24,537 nucleotides of DNA, from NCBI GenBank assembly GCA_031292305.1, contig JARLHJ010000028.1, forward strand, positions 1 through 24,537, given 5' to 3'. Source of the stretch: Candidatus Babeliales bacterium. GTDB lineage: Bacteria > Babelota > Babeliae > Babelales > JABDEC01. Numbering within the stretch: the first letter of the stretch is position 1; each line of letters begins with the position of its first letter. The notes beneath the pieces were generated by a model. The model ran no database searches, had not been told where the DNA came from, and saw nothing but the letters and a program-made list of their open reading frames with translations. A program made the position numbers and the translations under genes. Shown piece after piece: positions 7,925 to 16,279 of this stretch.

Positions 7925-8494
7925 TTAAAACTTGCGTACTCTATTCGTTGAATGAATTCTCAGGTAATACAATTTCATTATATAATCGATACATATATTT
8001 ATACCGTAGATAAGAAGAGGGATAATAAGAAAAATTGGATGAATTTTTTTTAAAGTATGAGATAAAACATTTTTTATACAGGATAAATTAATAAATTTTT
8101 CTTTAATTTTTTTTAAATAAGATTTTTTATTTTGTTTATTTTTTTCTATGGACTGCCAATATTCTGCATAGCTTAGAGTTATTTTAGGATCAATTAAACC
8201 AGTAAGGATATCAGCTCTTACTTCAAATAAATTTTTTAATTTAAAAATTAAGAGATTTATTTTTTCATAATTATATAATTTTTGTTCATTAATAATTGTC
8301 TTAATAAAAAAAATAGAAAAATTATCGTCATGAATTAAATGTTGTATTTCGTGATTTAAAGAATTGATTAAGTTACTTTCCGATGATTCAGATTAATGTT
8401 TTCAAATCGAGGGGGCGTATAAATTATTATTAATAACATCAGAACTATGCAAAAAATTAAATAGTGGAATGATATAAAATTTATAATTTTTCAT
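7925..8494 (-). pseudogene. Disrupted HExxH metalloprotease-like gene
   Basis: The minus frame from ATG 8494 to TAA 7925 is 190 codons long but carries two in-frame stops, TGA at 8404-8402 and TAA at 8395-8393. Before them, 30 residues look like a signal peptide (MKNYKFYIIPLFNFLHSSDV). After them, about 155 codons are open with no usual start codon near the beginning. This part holds SLNHEIQHLIHDDN, an HExxH zinc motif, and about 45 residues later FEVRADI, which fits the ExxAD third-ligand motif of M48-type peptidases. A hydrophobic stretch (PIFLIIPLLIYG) follows near the end. Two compensating frameshifts around 8365-8415 would equally explain the break. It is the main content of the 773-base gap between paralogs 2 and 3. 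Function, if any, is lost as written. Confidence 0.6.
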
Positions 8495-8550
8495 AGCATA
8501 TATTGTACATATTATCTTATTATAATAAATATTTTTTATAGATGAATAAT

Positions 8551-8582
8551 AAAAAGGCCCGGAATTTCTTCCGAGCCTTTTT
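8551..8582 (-). terminator. Terminator of outer-membrane paralog 3
   Basis: Arms 8551-8563 and 8570-8582 enclose a 6-base loop. The one imperfect pair is C-A when read on plus but U-G when read on minus, so the hairpin is complete only in minus-strand RNA, matching the gene at 8602-10245. Its minus-strand T run is at 8555-8551. Confidence 0.8.
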
Positions 8583-8601
8583 ATTAACTAGAGTGATTGA
8601 A

Positions 8602-10245
8602 TTAGAATGAAATGCCGCCTTTAAGCATAACACCCCATTGATCAACAGCTTTATTATTATTGCCAAATTCAACTTCAGCTTCTAATAAGATGAATGGCAT
8701 ATATTCGCGTTCTTTCCATGTGTGTCCAATAAATCCAAATAATTTATTAGAAAAAACACGTGAATTTAACGCAATACAAGGATCTATATCAGCAGGTGTT
8801 AAAAATACAGATGTAGCATCCGTATTACCACAAGCACCAATAGTTGCTGTGCTTTGTGTTTGAGTATTATTTGCTAAAGTAGAACCTTTAATAGCATATA
8901 AGCTTGCTGAATTAACAAGTGGATTACAGAAATTTTCTGTAATTTTTTCTTTAGTTCTTAACCAGAAGTTATAACCACAGCCTGTGCTATAATTACATTT
9001 TTCATATTGTAACATTATTGCTAAGTCAGCCATAACATCTGCTTTTATTTTAGATTCTATAGCTAATAAGTTTTCAGCTCTTTGTAAGCAATTAGTTGCA
9101 AGTGTACCATCTAAATTGAATTGTTTTAGTAATAAGAAACTTGATCCTGGGCTAGAAGCACCATTTACTTTAAGACCAAATAAACGTCTTTGTCTTGAAG
9201 CAAATAAATGAGTAATAACAGAATCCAAATATAAAGCTAAACTTTGATTTCCATCACAGTTTTCCCATAATCTGTATCCAGCTTGTACTGTAGCACCAAG
9301 TTGCCATGAATGGTTTGCGCCAGCAACTGGTTCAAAGAATAATCTAGCATCAGGTGTTGTACCTGTTGGAGCTACAACGTGTGCACCAAGACCTAAGAAA
9401 CAAGTTTCTGATCTGTAAAAATCGTAACCAAGTTCAAAATGTAAACCAGCTAAAGCTGTTGTATGTCTGTTGCAATTACTGCTCAGTTTACCAAATTCGC
9501 CAGCTGGGGCATTACCAAAAGCACCCAAGTTTTCCCAAGCTTGTGTTAAGTTAGCAAATCTTACTGGAGCTGTAGTTCCAGCTGCACAAGTAACTGAATT
9601 TATAGGATAATTTCCTGTTGCAGATGTGCCAGTTGGTGCTTCTTTAACATTTAAATTCCAAGTTGTACGAACTACAGGAAGAGTCAGTCTTGTCCATAAA
9701 CCACAAACAAAGTTATCCCAGCTTGTAAATAAATCTACTTCAGCAATAAAGTTTTTTATTTTTGGATTTAAACAAACTCCACCAGCAGTAGTTGTTGCAG
9801 CTACAGCAGGCGATAAGTCAGCTGAAGCAAACGCAATACCATTTGTGCCTGTTGTTCCAAAGTTAAGCCCGTAGATATCAAATGCTCCACAAGAAGGACC
9901 ATATGTCATAAAAGTGTTGTCATTGAAAGATAAAAATCTTGCAAGGTCTTGATTTTCAAATGTTTCAGTATATTGTAAGCCTAAAGTTGCGACTCCATAA
10001 AATTCTTCTTTATCTGAAAGATGAGTTTTATCAATTACTCCAACCATTCTTCTTGCTACGTTAGAATCTTGTGGTCTATACGAAAAGAATGTTTTTCCAA
10101 AAGCTTCACCGCATTGATTTGGACATTCAGTTAGGCATGTCTTTGGAGCGCACGCAGTTGCGCAAGGTGTATTACAATCAGCTAACGAGGCTGTTGCTGA
10201 AAGCAATAGCAAAATAGAAAAAAAACTTTTTAGAACAAATTTCAT
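8602..10245 (-). CDS. Outer-membrane-type paralog 3 of the array
   Basis: The product is 547 residues. The signal peptide (MKFVLKSFFSILLLLSATASLA) is followed by an N-terminus with nine Cys in about 25 residues (CNTPCATACAPKTC, CPNQC) and then FGKTFFSYRPQDSNVARR. Between about residues 110 and 240 there are Ala/Thr-rich loop insertions. The barrel-like half matches paralog 4 best (LFFEPVAGANHSWQLG, AGYRLWENCDGNQSLA). It ends VMLKGGISF with terminal Phe. AAGGAG at 10255-10250 sits 4 bases before ATG 10245, a near-perfect Shine-Dalgarno, and a near-consensus promoter lies just upstream, so strong expression is likely. It has its own terminator and is a single-gene unit. Function is unknown; probably an abundant surface protein or porin. 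Confidence 0.78.
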   Translation of the reverse strand: MKFVLKSFFSILLLLSATASLADCNTPCATACAPKTCLTECPNQCGEAFGKTFFSYRPQDSNVARRMVGVIDKTHLSDKEEFYGVATLGLQYTETFENQDLARFLSFNDNTFMTYGPSCGAFDIYGLNFGTTGTNGIAFASADLSPAVAATTTAGGVCLNPKIKNFIAEVDLFTSWDNFVCGLWTRLTLPVVRTTWNLNVKEAPTGTSATGNYPINSVTCAAGTTAPVRFANLTQAWENLGAFGNAPAGEFGKLSSNCNRHTTALAGLHFELGYDFYRSETCFLGLGAHVVAPTGTTPDARLFFEPVAGANHSWQLGATVQAGYRLWENCDGNQSLALYLDSVITHLFASRQRRLFGLKVNGASSPGSSFLLLKQFNLDGTLATNCLQRAENLLAIESKIKADVMADLAIMLQYEKCNYSTGCGYNFWLRTKEKITENFCNPLVNSASLYAIKGSTLANNTQTQSTATIGACGNTDATSVFLTPADIDPCIALNSRVFSNKLFGFIGHTWKEREYMPFILLEAEVEFGNNNKAVDQWGVMLKGGISF

Positions 10246-10284
10246 ATTACTCCTTTTTTCTTATGAATATAACATTTGTAACAA

Positions 10285-10312
10285 TTTATAATGAATCAAT
10301 GTGTAAAGTCAA
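10285..10312 (-). promoter_or_regulatory. Promoter of outer-membrane paralog 3
   Basis: On the minus strand TTGACT (10312-10307) is followed after 16 bp by TATAAA (10290-10285), 40 bases before the ATG at 10245. This is a good sigma-70-type match placed between the paralog 4 terminator and the paralog 3 start. Confidence 0.65.
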
Positions 10313-10339
10313 GAACTTGCTTGGTATTGTTAATCAAAA

Positions 10340-10369
10340 AAAAAGGCTCGGATAAATCCGAGCCTTTTT
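10340..10369 (-). terminator. Terminator of outer-membrane paralog 4
   Basis: Arms 10340-10353 and 10356-10369 form a long perfect stem with a GGCTCGG core and a tight AA/TAAA loop, flanked by A and T runs. It follows the stop at 10394 on the minus strand. Its core is nearly the same as that of the paralog 3 terminator, so the terminator probably duplicated with the gene. Confidence 0.85.
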
Positions 10370-10393
10370 AGTACTAGTTTGTCACCAGTTATC

Positions 10394-12085
10394 TTAGAAA
10401 GAGACGCCGCCTTTTAGCATTACGCCCCATTGATTCATAGCTTTATTTTCATGACCAAATTCGCCCTCAGCTTCAACTAGGACAAAAGGCATCCATTCAC
10501 AATCTTTCCAATTGTAACCAACAAAGCCGAAAACTTTGTTAGAGAATGATTTAGGATTTAGTGCACGACAAACGTCTACGCTTTCAGGAGTTAAGAAAGT
10601 AGGAGTCGCATCAACTGTACCGCATGTGCCGATAGTTGCATGACTTTCTGTATCCAAGTTAGTAGCTAAAGCGTTACCTTTGATAGCATATCTGAAACCG
10701 TCAGCACCGCTGAATGGGTTTGAGCATAAGTTACCATCAAGTTTTTCTTTAGTTCTTAACCAGAAGTTCCAACCTAAGCCTGTAGACCAGTTACATTTAT
10801 CATATTGTAACATTAAAGCTAAATCAGCCATAACGTCAGCTTTGATTTTAGATTCGATAGCAAGTAAATCAGATGCTCTTGCTAAACAGTCTGGAGCTAA
10901 TGCTGTACCAGCTGCATTGAATCTCTTTAATAGTAAGTAGCTAGATCCCGCACCGGCACCTGTGATACCGAATAAGCGTCTTTGTCTGCCACCAAATAGG
11001 TGAGTAATAACTGAATCAAAATATACAGCTAAACTTTGATTTCCATCACAGTTTTCCCATAATCTGTATCCAGCTTGTACTGTACCACCAAGTTGCCATG
11101 AATGGTTTGCACCAGCAACTGGTTCAAAGAATAATCTTGCATTAGGCTTTGTTCCTGTTGGAGCAACAGCGTGTATACCAAGACCTACGAAACCTCTTTC
11201 ACATCTCCAGAAGTCATAACCAACTTCAAAGTGTAAACCAGCTAAAGCTGTTTCGCCGCGACGACAGCCTGAAGCAAGTTTTCCGTAAGTACCAGCTGGT
11301 ACGCTACCGAATGCGCCAAGAGTATTCCAAGCATCAACTAAACCAGAGAATGCAACAGGTGCAGTTGTACCAGGTGTGCATGTAACTGAATCAACAGGAT
11401 ATGTTCCTGTTCCAGCTACTGCGCCAGCTGTTTCTGTAGCAACTAAGTCCCATTTTGTGCGAACTACAGGAAGAGTAAGTCTGGTCCATAAACCACAAAC
11501 AAATTCGTCCCAGCCTGTTACTAAATCGATTTCAGCAATAAAGTTCTTGATTTTTGGTTGTAAGCAGATACCGTTACCAGTTGATAAACCAGCAGCAGTT
11601 ACTGCACCAGGAGCTAATAAACTAGCGCCGCCAAAAGCTACGCCATTTGTTCCTGTTGAACCAAAGTTAAGACTGTAAATATCAAATGCACCACATGTTG
11701 GTCCAGCTGACATTAAGCCGTTTGGAGAAAATGATAAGAATGTTGATAAATCACCGTTATCACCACCATTATTATTTCTGTTGTTTCTGAATGTTTGTTG
11801 ATATTGTAAAGCTAAACTCGCTACGCCAAAGAATTCTTCTTTGCCATAAGGATGCATTTTATCAATAACGCCAACCATTCTTCTTGCAACGTTTGAATCT
11901 TGTGGACGAGCTGAGAAATATGTTTTACCAAAAACGTCACCACAAGCGTCTGGACAAGATGCTTCGCATACTGTTGTTGTAGCGCAAGCATTATTGTCAC
12001 ATGCTGTATCGCAATCTCTTGCAACTACAGCACTTACTGAAAGTAAAAGAACCAGAGAGAAAAAACCTTTTAGCACTAATTTCAT
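10394..12085 (-). CDS. Outer-membrane-type paralog 4 of the array
   Basis: The product is 563 residues from ATG 12085. A TTG 15 bases upstream extends the frame, but AAAGGAG at 12096-12090 is spaced for the ATG, and MKLVLKGFFSLVLLLS gives a proper signal peptide. The mature N-terminus is Cys-rich (CDTACDNNACA, CEASCPDAC). The family block here reads FGKTYFSARPQDSNVARR. Large Ala/Gly/Thr-rich loops lie at about residues 95-260. The barrel-like half matches paralog 3, with a stretch nearly identical in DNA (11026-11140). It ends VMLKGGVSF with terminal Phe. Codons are visibly more GC-rich and regular than in neighbouring genes, consistent with high expression. It is a single-gene unit with its own terminator. 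Function is unknown. Confidence 0.78.
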   Translation of the reverse strand: MKLVLKGFFSLVLLLSVSAVVARDCDTACDNNACATTTVCEASCPDACGDVFGKTYFSARPQDSNVARRMVGVIDKMHPYGKEEFFGVASLALQYQQTFRNNRNNNGGDNGDLSTFLSFSPNGLMSAGPTCGAFDIYSLNFGSTGTNGVAFGGASLLAPGAVTAAGLSTGNGICLQPKIKNFIAEIDLVTGWDEFVCGLWTRLTLPVVRTKWDLVATETAGAVAGTGTYPVDSVTCTPGTTAPVAFSGLVDAWNTLGAFGSVPAGTYGKLASGCRRGETALAGLHFEVGYDFWRCERGFVGLGIHAVAPTGTKPNARLFFEPVAGANHSWQLGGTVQAGYRLWENCDGNQSLAVYFDSVITHLFGGRQRRLFGITGAGAGSSYLLLKRFNAAGTALAPDCLARASDLLAIESKIKADVMADLALMLQYDKCNWSTGLGWNFWLRTKEKLDGNLCSNPFSGADGFRYAIKGNALATNLDTESHATIGTCGTVDATPTFLTPESVDVCRALNPKSFSNKVFGFVGYNWKDCEWMPFVLVEAEGEFGHENKAMNQWGVMLKGGVSF

Positions 12086-12493
12086 ATTACTCCTTTGCAA
12101 TTAACTCTAAGTAAATTAATTAAAAGTATAATTTGTTAATAATCCTTTAAGAATACCTTTTTGCTTGTTCGATGCCCTCCTTTCATTTTTTTTTAGGAAA
12201 TAAAACTAAGGTATTTTTAACCATATTTTGTAGATTGTAAATCTACCCAAACGCTAATACATTTCAATGATTAAGTCAATAAAAAAAATCACACAATTTA
12301 ATATAACTTAAGTTAGTATACTTTTGTCAATCGTTATTTGTAAAGAGTCATCATGCAATTTATTTTTTTAGATCGTCAAAACACTATATAAAATTCTGAA
12401 AAAAGCCAGTAATTGTGGTTTTTATTTATTTTCTATTTCTTAAACTGGTATGTATAAGATGTTTAAAACTAATTATAAAATTAAAGGAAATGC
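12086..12493. promoter_or_regulatory. Divergent regulatory region between paralog 4 and ftsK
   Basis: These 408 bases contain no gene that I can see. For paralog 4 (minus strand) TATACT at 12130-12125 lies 40 bases before the ATG, the same distance as the paralog 3 minus-10 box, though its minus-35 is poor. A consensus TTGACA at 12330-12325 with TTATAT 18 bp on is a second, more distant candidate. A small palindrome, GTAGATT-GTA-AATCTAC (12230-12246), could be an operator. For ftsK an AT-rich TATAAA stands near 12386. The region is rich in T and A runs, so single boxes are weak evidence. Confidence 0.4.
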
Positions 12494-14737
12494 ATGAAAA
12501 AAATAATAAAATTAATAAATAATAAGTTTTTTCAAAAAAATAAAATGATTAGTCTTTTGATTGGCATTATTGCTTCGATAATTTTTATTTCTTTATTTTC
12601 TTATAATTATCAAGATTTATCTTTTTTTTATTATAATAGTAGTCAACTGCAAATAAGCAATTGGTTAGGGTTTTTTGGTGCTAACACCGCTGCTATTTTA
12701 TTTTATTTATTTGGATTTAGTGCGTTTGTTATTGTCTTTTTTTTGATTTATTTAACCAAAATGTTTTGGAATAATGTTAGCTTAAAGAAAGAATGGGAAG
12801 TTGTTTTAGGTTTTATTATTTTAATTTTAAATTTATCTATTTTGTTTTCAGTTTATAATATTTCCTTTTTTAATATTAATTCGGGAATTGTTGGTAAGAG
12901 CTTGCACATCGTGTTGAATTCTTTTTTTAAAGAAGAAAATATTTTGCTAATTTTTCTCTTTAGTATGTTGTGGGTTTCATTAATTTTAATTAATCGTTTT
13001 TCTATAATTCCTTTATTAAGACCTTTGGTAGGCTTTTTGGGTAAGTTTGAAAATAAACTATTTTCAGCAGCTAAGAGTTTTGTTTTTCAGTTTTGTGCAT
13101 ATTTAAAAAGTTATATTATCAATTTTGTTAATTTGTTTTACATAACTAAAGACGATTCTCAAAAGCTCTTATTAGAAGATGAATATTTACTTAGCGCGCA
13201 AGATATTAATCTAGACGATGAGTTTTGGAATAATTATAAGAACAAACCTATTAGACACGCTTCGCTTGTTTCCCACGATCAGGATTTTATTAATGAAAGT
13301 TTAGAAAAATCCCCAGTAGACAATGAACTTGCTGAATTGCCAAAAAAATATACATTACCAGATTTAAGTTGGTTTAATATAGTTGATACTTCAAAAGAAA
13401 GCTCAGTAATTAAAGAATTAGAAAAACAAGCAGTAATATTAGAAGATAAATTGAAGCATTTCGGGGTGCACGGCAAAATCACAGCAATAGCTCCAGGTCC
13501 GGTAATTACTTTATTTGAATATAAGCCAAATGTGGATACAAAAATTAGTAAAATTATTGCATTAGAAGATGATTTATCAATGGCATTGCAAGCAAATAGT
13601 ATTAGAATAATTGCTCCAATTCCAGGCAAATCCGTAGTAGGCTTTGAAGTTTCTAATAAAATTCGTAAAAATGTTTTTTTTGCAAATATGATTCAATCAG
13701 ATTCGTTTAAAAATTTTAAAGGTTCCTTACCATTAATATTAGGAGAAGATACTTTTGGTAATATAATAGTTTCTGATTTAGTAAAAATGCCACATTTATT
13801 AGTAGCAGGGTCAACAGGATCAGGTAAGTCTGTTTCTTTAAATGCAATTATTTCTGGATTGCTTTGTAAATGTTCTCCATCAGATTTAAAAATGATTTTA
13901 ATAGATCCCAAACGCTTAGAATTTGCACAATATACAGACATTGCACATCTGTTATTCCCTATTGTTACAAATCCAAAATTTGCAAGCCCTGTGCTGCGAT
14001 GGGCTATTCAAGAAATGGAAGCACGCTATGAACAAATGGCTAAAGTTGGAGTCAAAAATATTTTTGAATACAACGACTTTTGTGTAAAAAACAATCAAGA
14101 AAAAAAACCTTTCATAGTAATAATAATAGATGAATTAGCAGATTTAATGATGACAGCAGGAAAAGAGATAGAAGATTTAATTATTCGTATAGCACAAATG
14201 GCCAGAGCATCAGGTATTCATATGATAGTAGCAACGCAACGTCCATCAGTAGATGTTATTACAGGATTGATAAAGATTAATTTTCCTTGTAGAATAGCTT
14301 TTAGAGTAGCTTCAAAGGTTGATTCACGTATTATTCTTGATAATATGGGCGCTGATAAATTACTTGGAAAAGGTGATATGTTATTATTAGATTCCGATTC
14401 TCCGTATGTAAAACGTGTACATGGTGCTTTTATTAGTGCTGAAGAAATTTTAAAAATTGTTGATCACATACGTTTGCAAACAGCTGTTAACTATTTAGAT
14501 TTATCGCAAGTTAATGTAAATACGCAACAGCAAGTAGATGAAGAAGATGGATTGTATAAAGATATTCTTAATTTTTTAGATGAGATAGATGAAGTTTCTA
14601 TTTCATTATTACAAAGAAAGTTTAGAATAGGATATAATAGATCAGCAAGAATAATTGAAACGCTTGAATCTCAAGGATATATTTTCCCTATGGATGGTGG
14701 CAAAACTAGAAAAGTTATTAAGAATAATAAAATATAG
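12494..14737 (+). CDS. ftsK: DNA translocase FtsK
   Basis: The product is 747 residues. The first ~190 residues hold about four membrane segments that anchor the protein at the division septum. A charged, variable linker follows to about residue 280. The motor part starts near YTLPDLSWF and has LVAGSTGSGKS, Walker A at residues 439-446 with Lys445, and IVIIIDELADLMM, Walker B with Asp546-Glu547. The sequence QMARASGIHMIVATQRPS is the typical downstream signature. The last ~65 residues (ISLLQRKFRIGYNRSARIIE) form the winged-helix gamma domain that reads orienting DNA sites. It pumps chromosomal DNA through the closing septum and aids dimer resolution with XerCD. Length is usual for short-linker FtsK/SpoIIIE. 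AAAGGA stands 5 bases before the ATG. A 30-bp palindrome follows the gene. Confidence 0.95.
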   Translation: MKKIIKLINNKFFQKNKMISLLIGIIASIIFISLFSYNYQDLSFFYYNSSQLQISNWLGFFGANTAAILFYLFGFSAFVIVFFLIYLTKMFWNNVSLKKEWEVVLGFIILILNLSILFSVYNISFFNINSGIVGKSLHIVLNSFFKEENILLIFLFSMLWVSLILINRFSIIPLLRPLVGFLGKFENKLFSAAKSFVFQFCAYLKSYIINFVNLFYITKDDSQKLLLEDEYLLSAQDINLDDEFWNNYKNKPIRHASLVSHDQDFINESLEKSPVDNELAELPKKYTLPDLSWFNIVDTSKESSVIKELEKQAVILEDKLKHFGVHGKITAIAPGPVITLFEYKPNVDTKISKIIALEDDLSMALQANSIRIIAPIPGKSVVGFEVSNKIRKNVFFANMIQSDSFKNFKGSLPLILGEDTFGNIIVSDLVKMPHLLVAGSTGSGKSVSLNAIISGLLCKCSPSDLKMILIDPKRLEFAQYTDIAHLLFPIVTNPKFASPVLRWAIQEMEARYEQMAKVGVKNIFEYNDFCVKNNQEKKPFIVIIIDELADLMMTAGKEIEDLIIRIAQMARASGIHMIVATQRPSVDVITGLIKINFPCRIAFRVASKVDSRIILDNMGADKLLGKGDMLLLDSDSPYVKRVHGAFISAEEILKIVDHIRLQTAVNYLDLSQVNVNTQQQVDEEDGLYKDILNFLDEIDEVSISLLQRKFRIGYNRSARIIETLESQGYIFPMDGGKTRKVIKNNKI

Positions 14738-14741
14738 TTAC

Positions 14742-14778
14742 TTGACAAATGCTGAAAAAATGTACATTTTTTCAGCAT
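14742..14778. promoter_or_regulatory. 30-bp perfect palindrome (terminator and/or operator) after ftsK
   Basis: Positions 14749-14778 form a perfect palindrome with arms ATGCTGAAAAAATGT. In RNA this is a hairpin with an A/U-rich apex, a plausible ftsK terminator, but no T run follows directly. TTGACA at 14742-14747 touches its left edge, with TACATT 15 bp further on inside the palindrome. A promoter for murF overlapped by an operator is therefore also possible. Confidence 0.5.
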
Positions 14779-14827
14779 GTAAAATGTTTATTTATGTTCA
14801 ATAAAATTTTAGAGAAGTGAGACAGTG

Positions 14828-16276
14828 ATGCATTTTGATAGGAATTTTTTAAAGATTGCTCTTCCTAAAGCAGATCTGTTGTATGACTCAATTTCAAATG
14901 ATATTTCTTTTTCTATCGATACAAGAGCGATTAAAAAAGGGGATATTTTTATTGCTCTTAAGGGCAAAGTAAATGACGGTCATCAATTTGTTAAAGACGC
15001 AATTTCAAAAGGCGCAAGTGGATTAATCATCAGCGATAAAAATGCTATTAATGGTATAGATCAAAAAATACTAAATAATATGTTAGTAATTTTAGTTGAA
15101 GATACACTTAATGCGCTTTTAAAATTAGCATCTTGTTGGAGAGCAAAGTTTTCGTATCCAGTAGTCGGTATTACTGGTTCTGTGGGAAAGACGTCTACAA
15201 AAGAGATTATCGCTAATATTTTAAATTTAAATAAAATGAATGCTTTAGTTTCTTATGGTAATGAAAATAGCCTTATAGGCGTTTCATTAAATATATTAAA
15301 AATGAAATCTGAACATGATATCGCCATAATTGAAATGGGCGTTAGCAAACATGGCGAAATGGCAATGTTAGCTGATATCGTAAGGCCAACAATAGCAATC
15401 ATTACGGCTGTAGGACATAGTCATATAGAAGGTTTTGGATCTGTTTCAGAAATCGCTGCAGAAAAAAGAAATATATTTAAGTATTTTAAAGAAGATAATA
15501 TTGGAATAGTAAACGGTGATCAGGCGCAATTATCACAAATTGGGTATATTCATCCAGTTGTAAAATTTGGTTCAAAAATTACAAATCAAATTCAAGCCAG
15601 AAAAATTAACGTTACTAATTCACAAATAACTTTCACCTTAAAAATTTATAAAAAGAAGTATAACATTACATTAGAAAGCAACCATGCTGGTAATGTATTT
15701 AATATCTTAGCAGCTACTGCTTTAGCCTGTGTTATCGGTGTTTCTAATGAAGTTATTCTAAAATCTATTGAAGTTCCTATTCGTGTTCCAGCAAGATTTG
15801 AATATAAAAATCTTAAAGTAGGTAATGGAATTTTAATTGATGATTGCATAAACGCAGGTCCTGAAAGCGTTAAAGCAGCATTGTTAGCATTTGAAAGAAT
15901 AGAAACAAAGTCTTTAAAAGTTTTTGTTTTTAGTGATATGAAAGAGCTTGGCGCAGATAGTTCATTTTGGCATAGGCAAATTGGAAGATTTTTAAGAAAA
16001 GTTCCTTCTTTAGGGCATTTAATTTTAGTTGGTGATCAAATTAAATGGACAAAAATGACAATTCCTGCCAAATTAAGTTGTGATATAGTACCTACTTGGC
16101 AAGATGCAATTGATTTATTAAAGAATAAAATTGAAAAACAAGAATCTTTAGTTTTAGTAAAAGGTTCAACTGCGGGTTACACCTCAGGTTTAGTAAATTT
16201 AGTTAATCATTTTACAGATTCTAATTTGGTAAAACTAAGTTATAAACAAAATACAAAGACACGTGAGTTAGTTTAA
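14828..16276 (+). CDS. murF: UDP-MurNAc-tripeptide:D-Ala-D-Ala ligase (MurF)
   Basis: The product is 482 residues from ATG 14828; a GTG at 14825 would add one residue, and a GAGAAGTGAG Shine-Dalgarno region lies just upstream. The N-terminal domain has SIDTRAIKKGDIFIALKGKVNDGHQFV, the substrate-binding module of Mur ligases. GITGSVGKTSTKE (residues 114-126, Lys121) is the ATP-binding P-loop. EMGVSKHGEM and ITAVGHSHIEGFGS carry the metal- and carbamate-region motifs. IDDCINAGPESVKAAL (from about 337) matches the MurF iDDsYNANPxS block with Gly in place of the second Asn. The enzyme adds D-Ala-D-Ala to the UDP-muramyl tripeptide in the cytosol, the last soluble step of peptidoglycan precursor synthesis. 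The stop is 3 bases before rsmH, so the two are probably translated together. Confidence 0.93.
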   Translation: MHFDRNFLKIALPKADLLYDSISNDISFSIDTRAIKKGDIFIALKGKVNDGHQFVKDAISKGASGLIISDKNAINGIDQKILNNMLVILVEDTLNALLKLASCWRAKFSYPVVGITGSVGKTSTKEIIANILNLNKMNALVSYGNENSLIGVSLNILKMKSEHDIAIIEMGVSKHGEMAMLADIVRPTIAIITAVGHSHIEGFGSVSEIAAEKRNIFKYFKEDNIGIVNGDQAQLSQIGYIHPVVKFGSKITNQIQARKINVTNSQITFTLKIYKKKYNITLESNHAGNVFNILAATALACVIGVSNEVILKSIEVPIRVPARFEYKNLKVGNGILIDDCINAGPESVKAALLAFERIETKSLKVFVFSDMKELGADSSFWHRQIGRFLRKVPSLGHLILVGDQIKWTKMTIPAKLSCDIVPTWQDAIDLLKNKIEKQESLVLVKGSTAGYTSGLVNLVNHFTDSNLVKLSYKQNTKTRELV

Positions 16277-16279
16277 AAG

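Noticed and set aside
8393-8404. Recoded stop codons in the metalloprotease-like gene
   Set aside because: The window's other genes use TAA and TAG as stops, and no other gene here contains internal TGA in a conserved frame apart from the decayed remnants, so recoding is unlikely.
4692-11678. Several plus-strand open frames inside the outer-membrane array
   Set aside because: They lie opposite well-supported minus-strand genes and have no Shine-Dalgarno sites or recognisable motifs; they are antisense shadows.
12086-12100. TTG start at 12100 for outer-membrane paralog 4
   Set aside because: It would put the ribosome site AAAGGAG inside the coding region and add five residues before a normal signal peptide.
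14749-14778. Palindrome as a LexA box
   Set aside because: The CTG and CAG ends are much farther apart than in known LexA sites, and the centre is A/T-run sequence.
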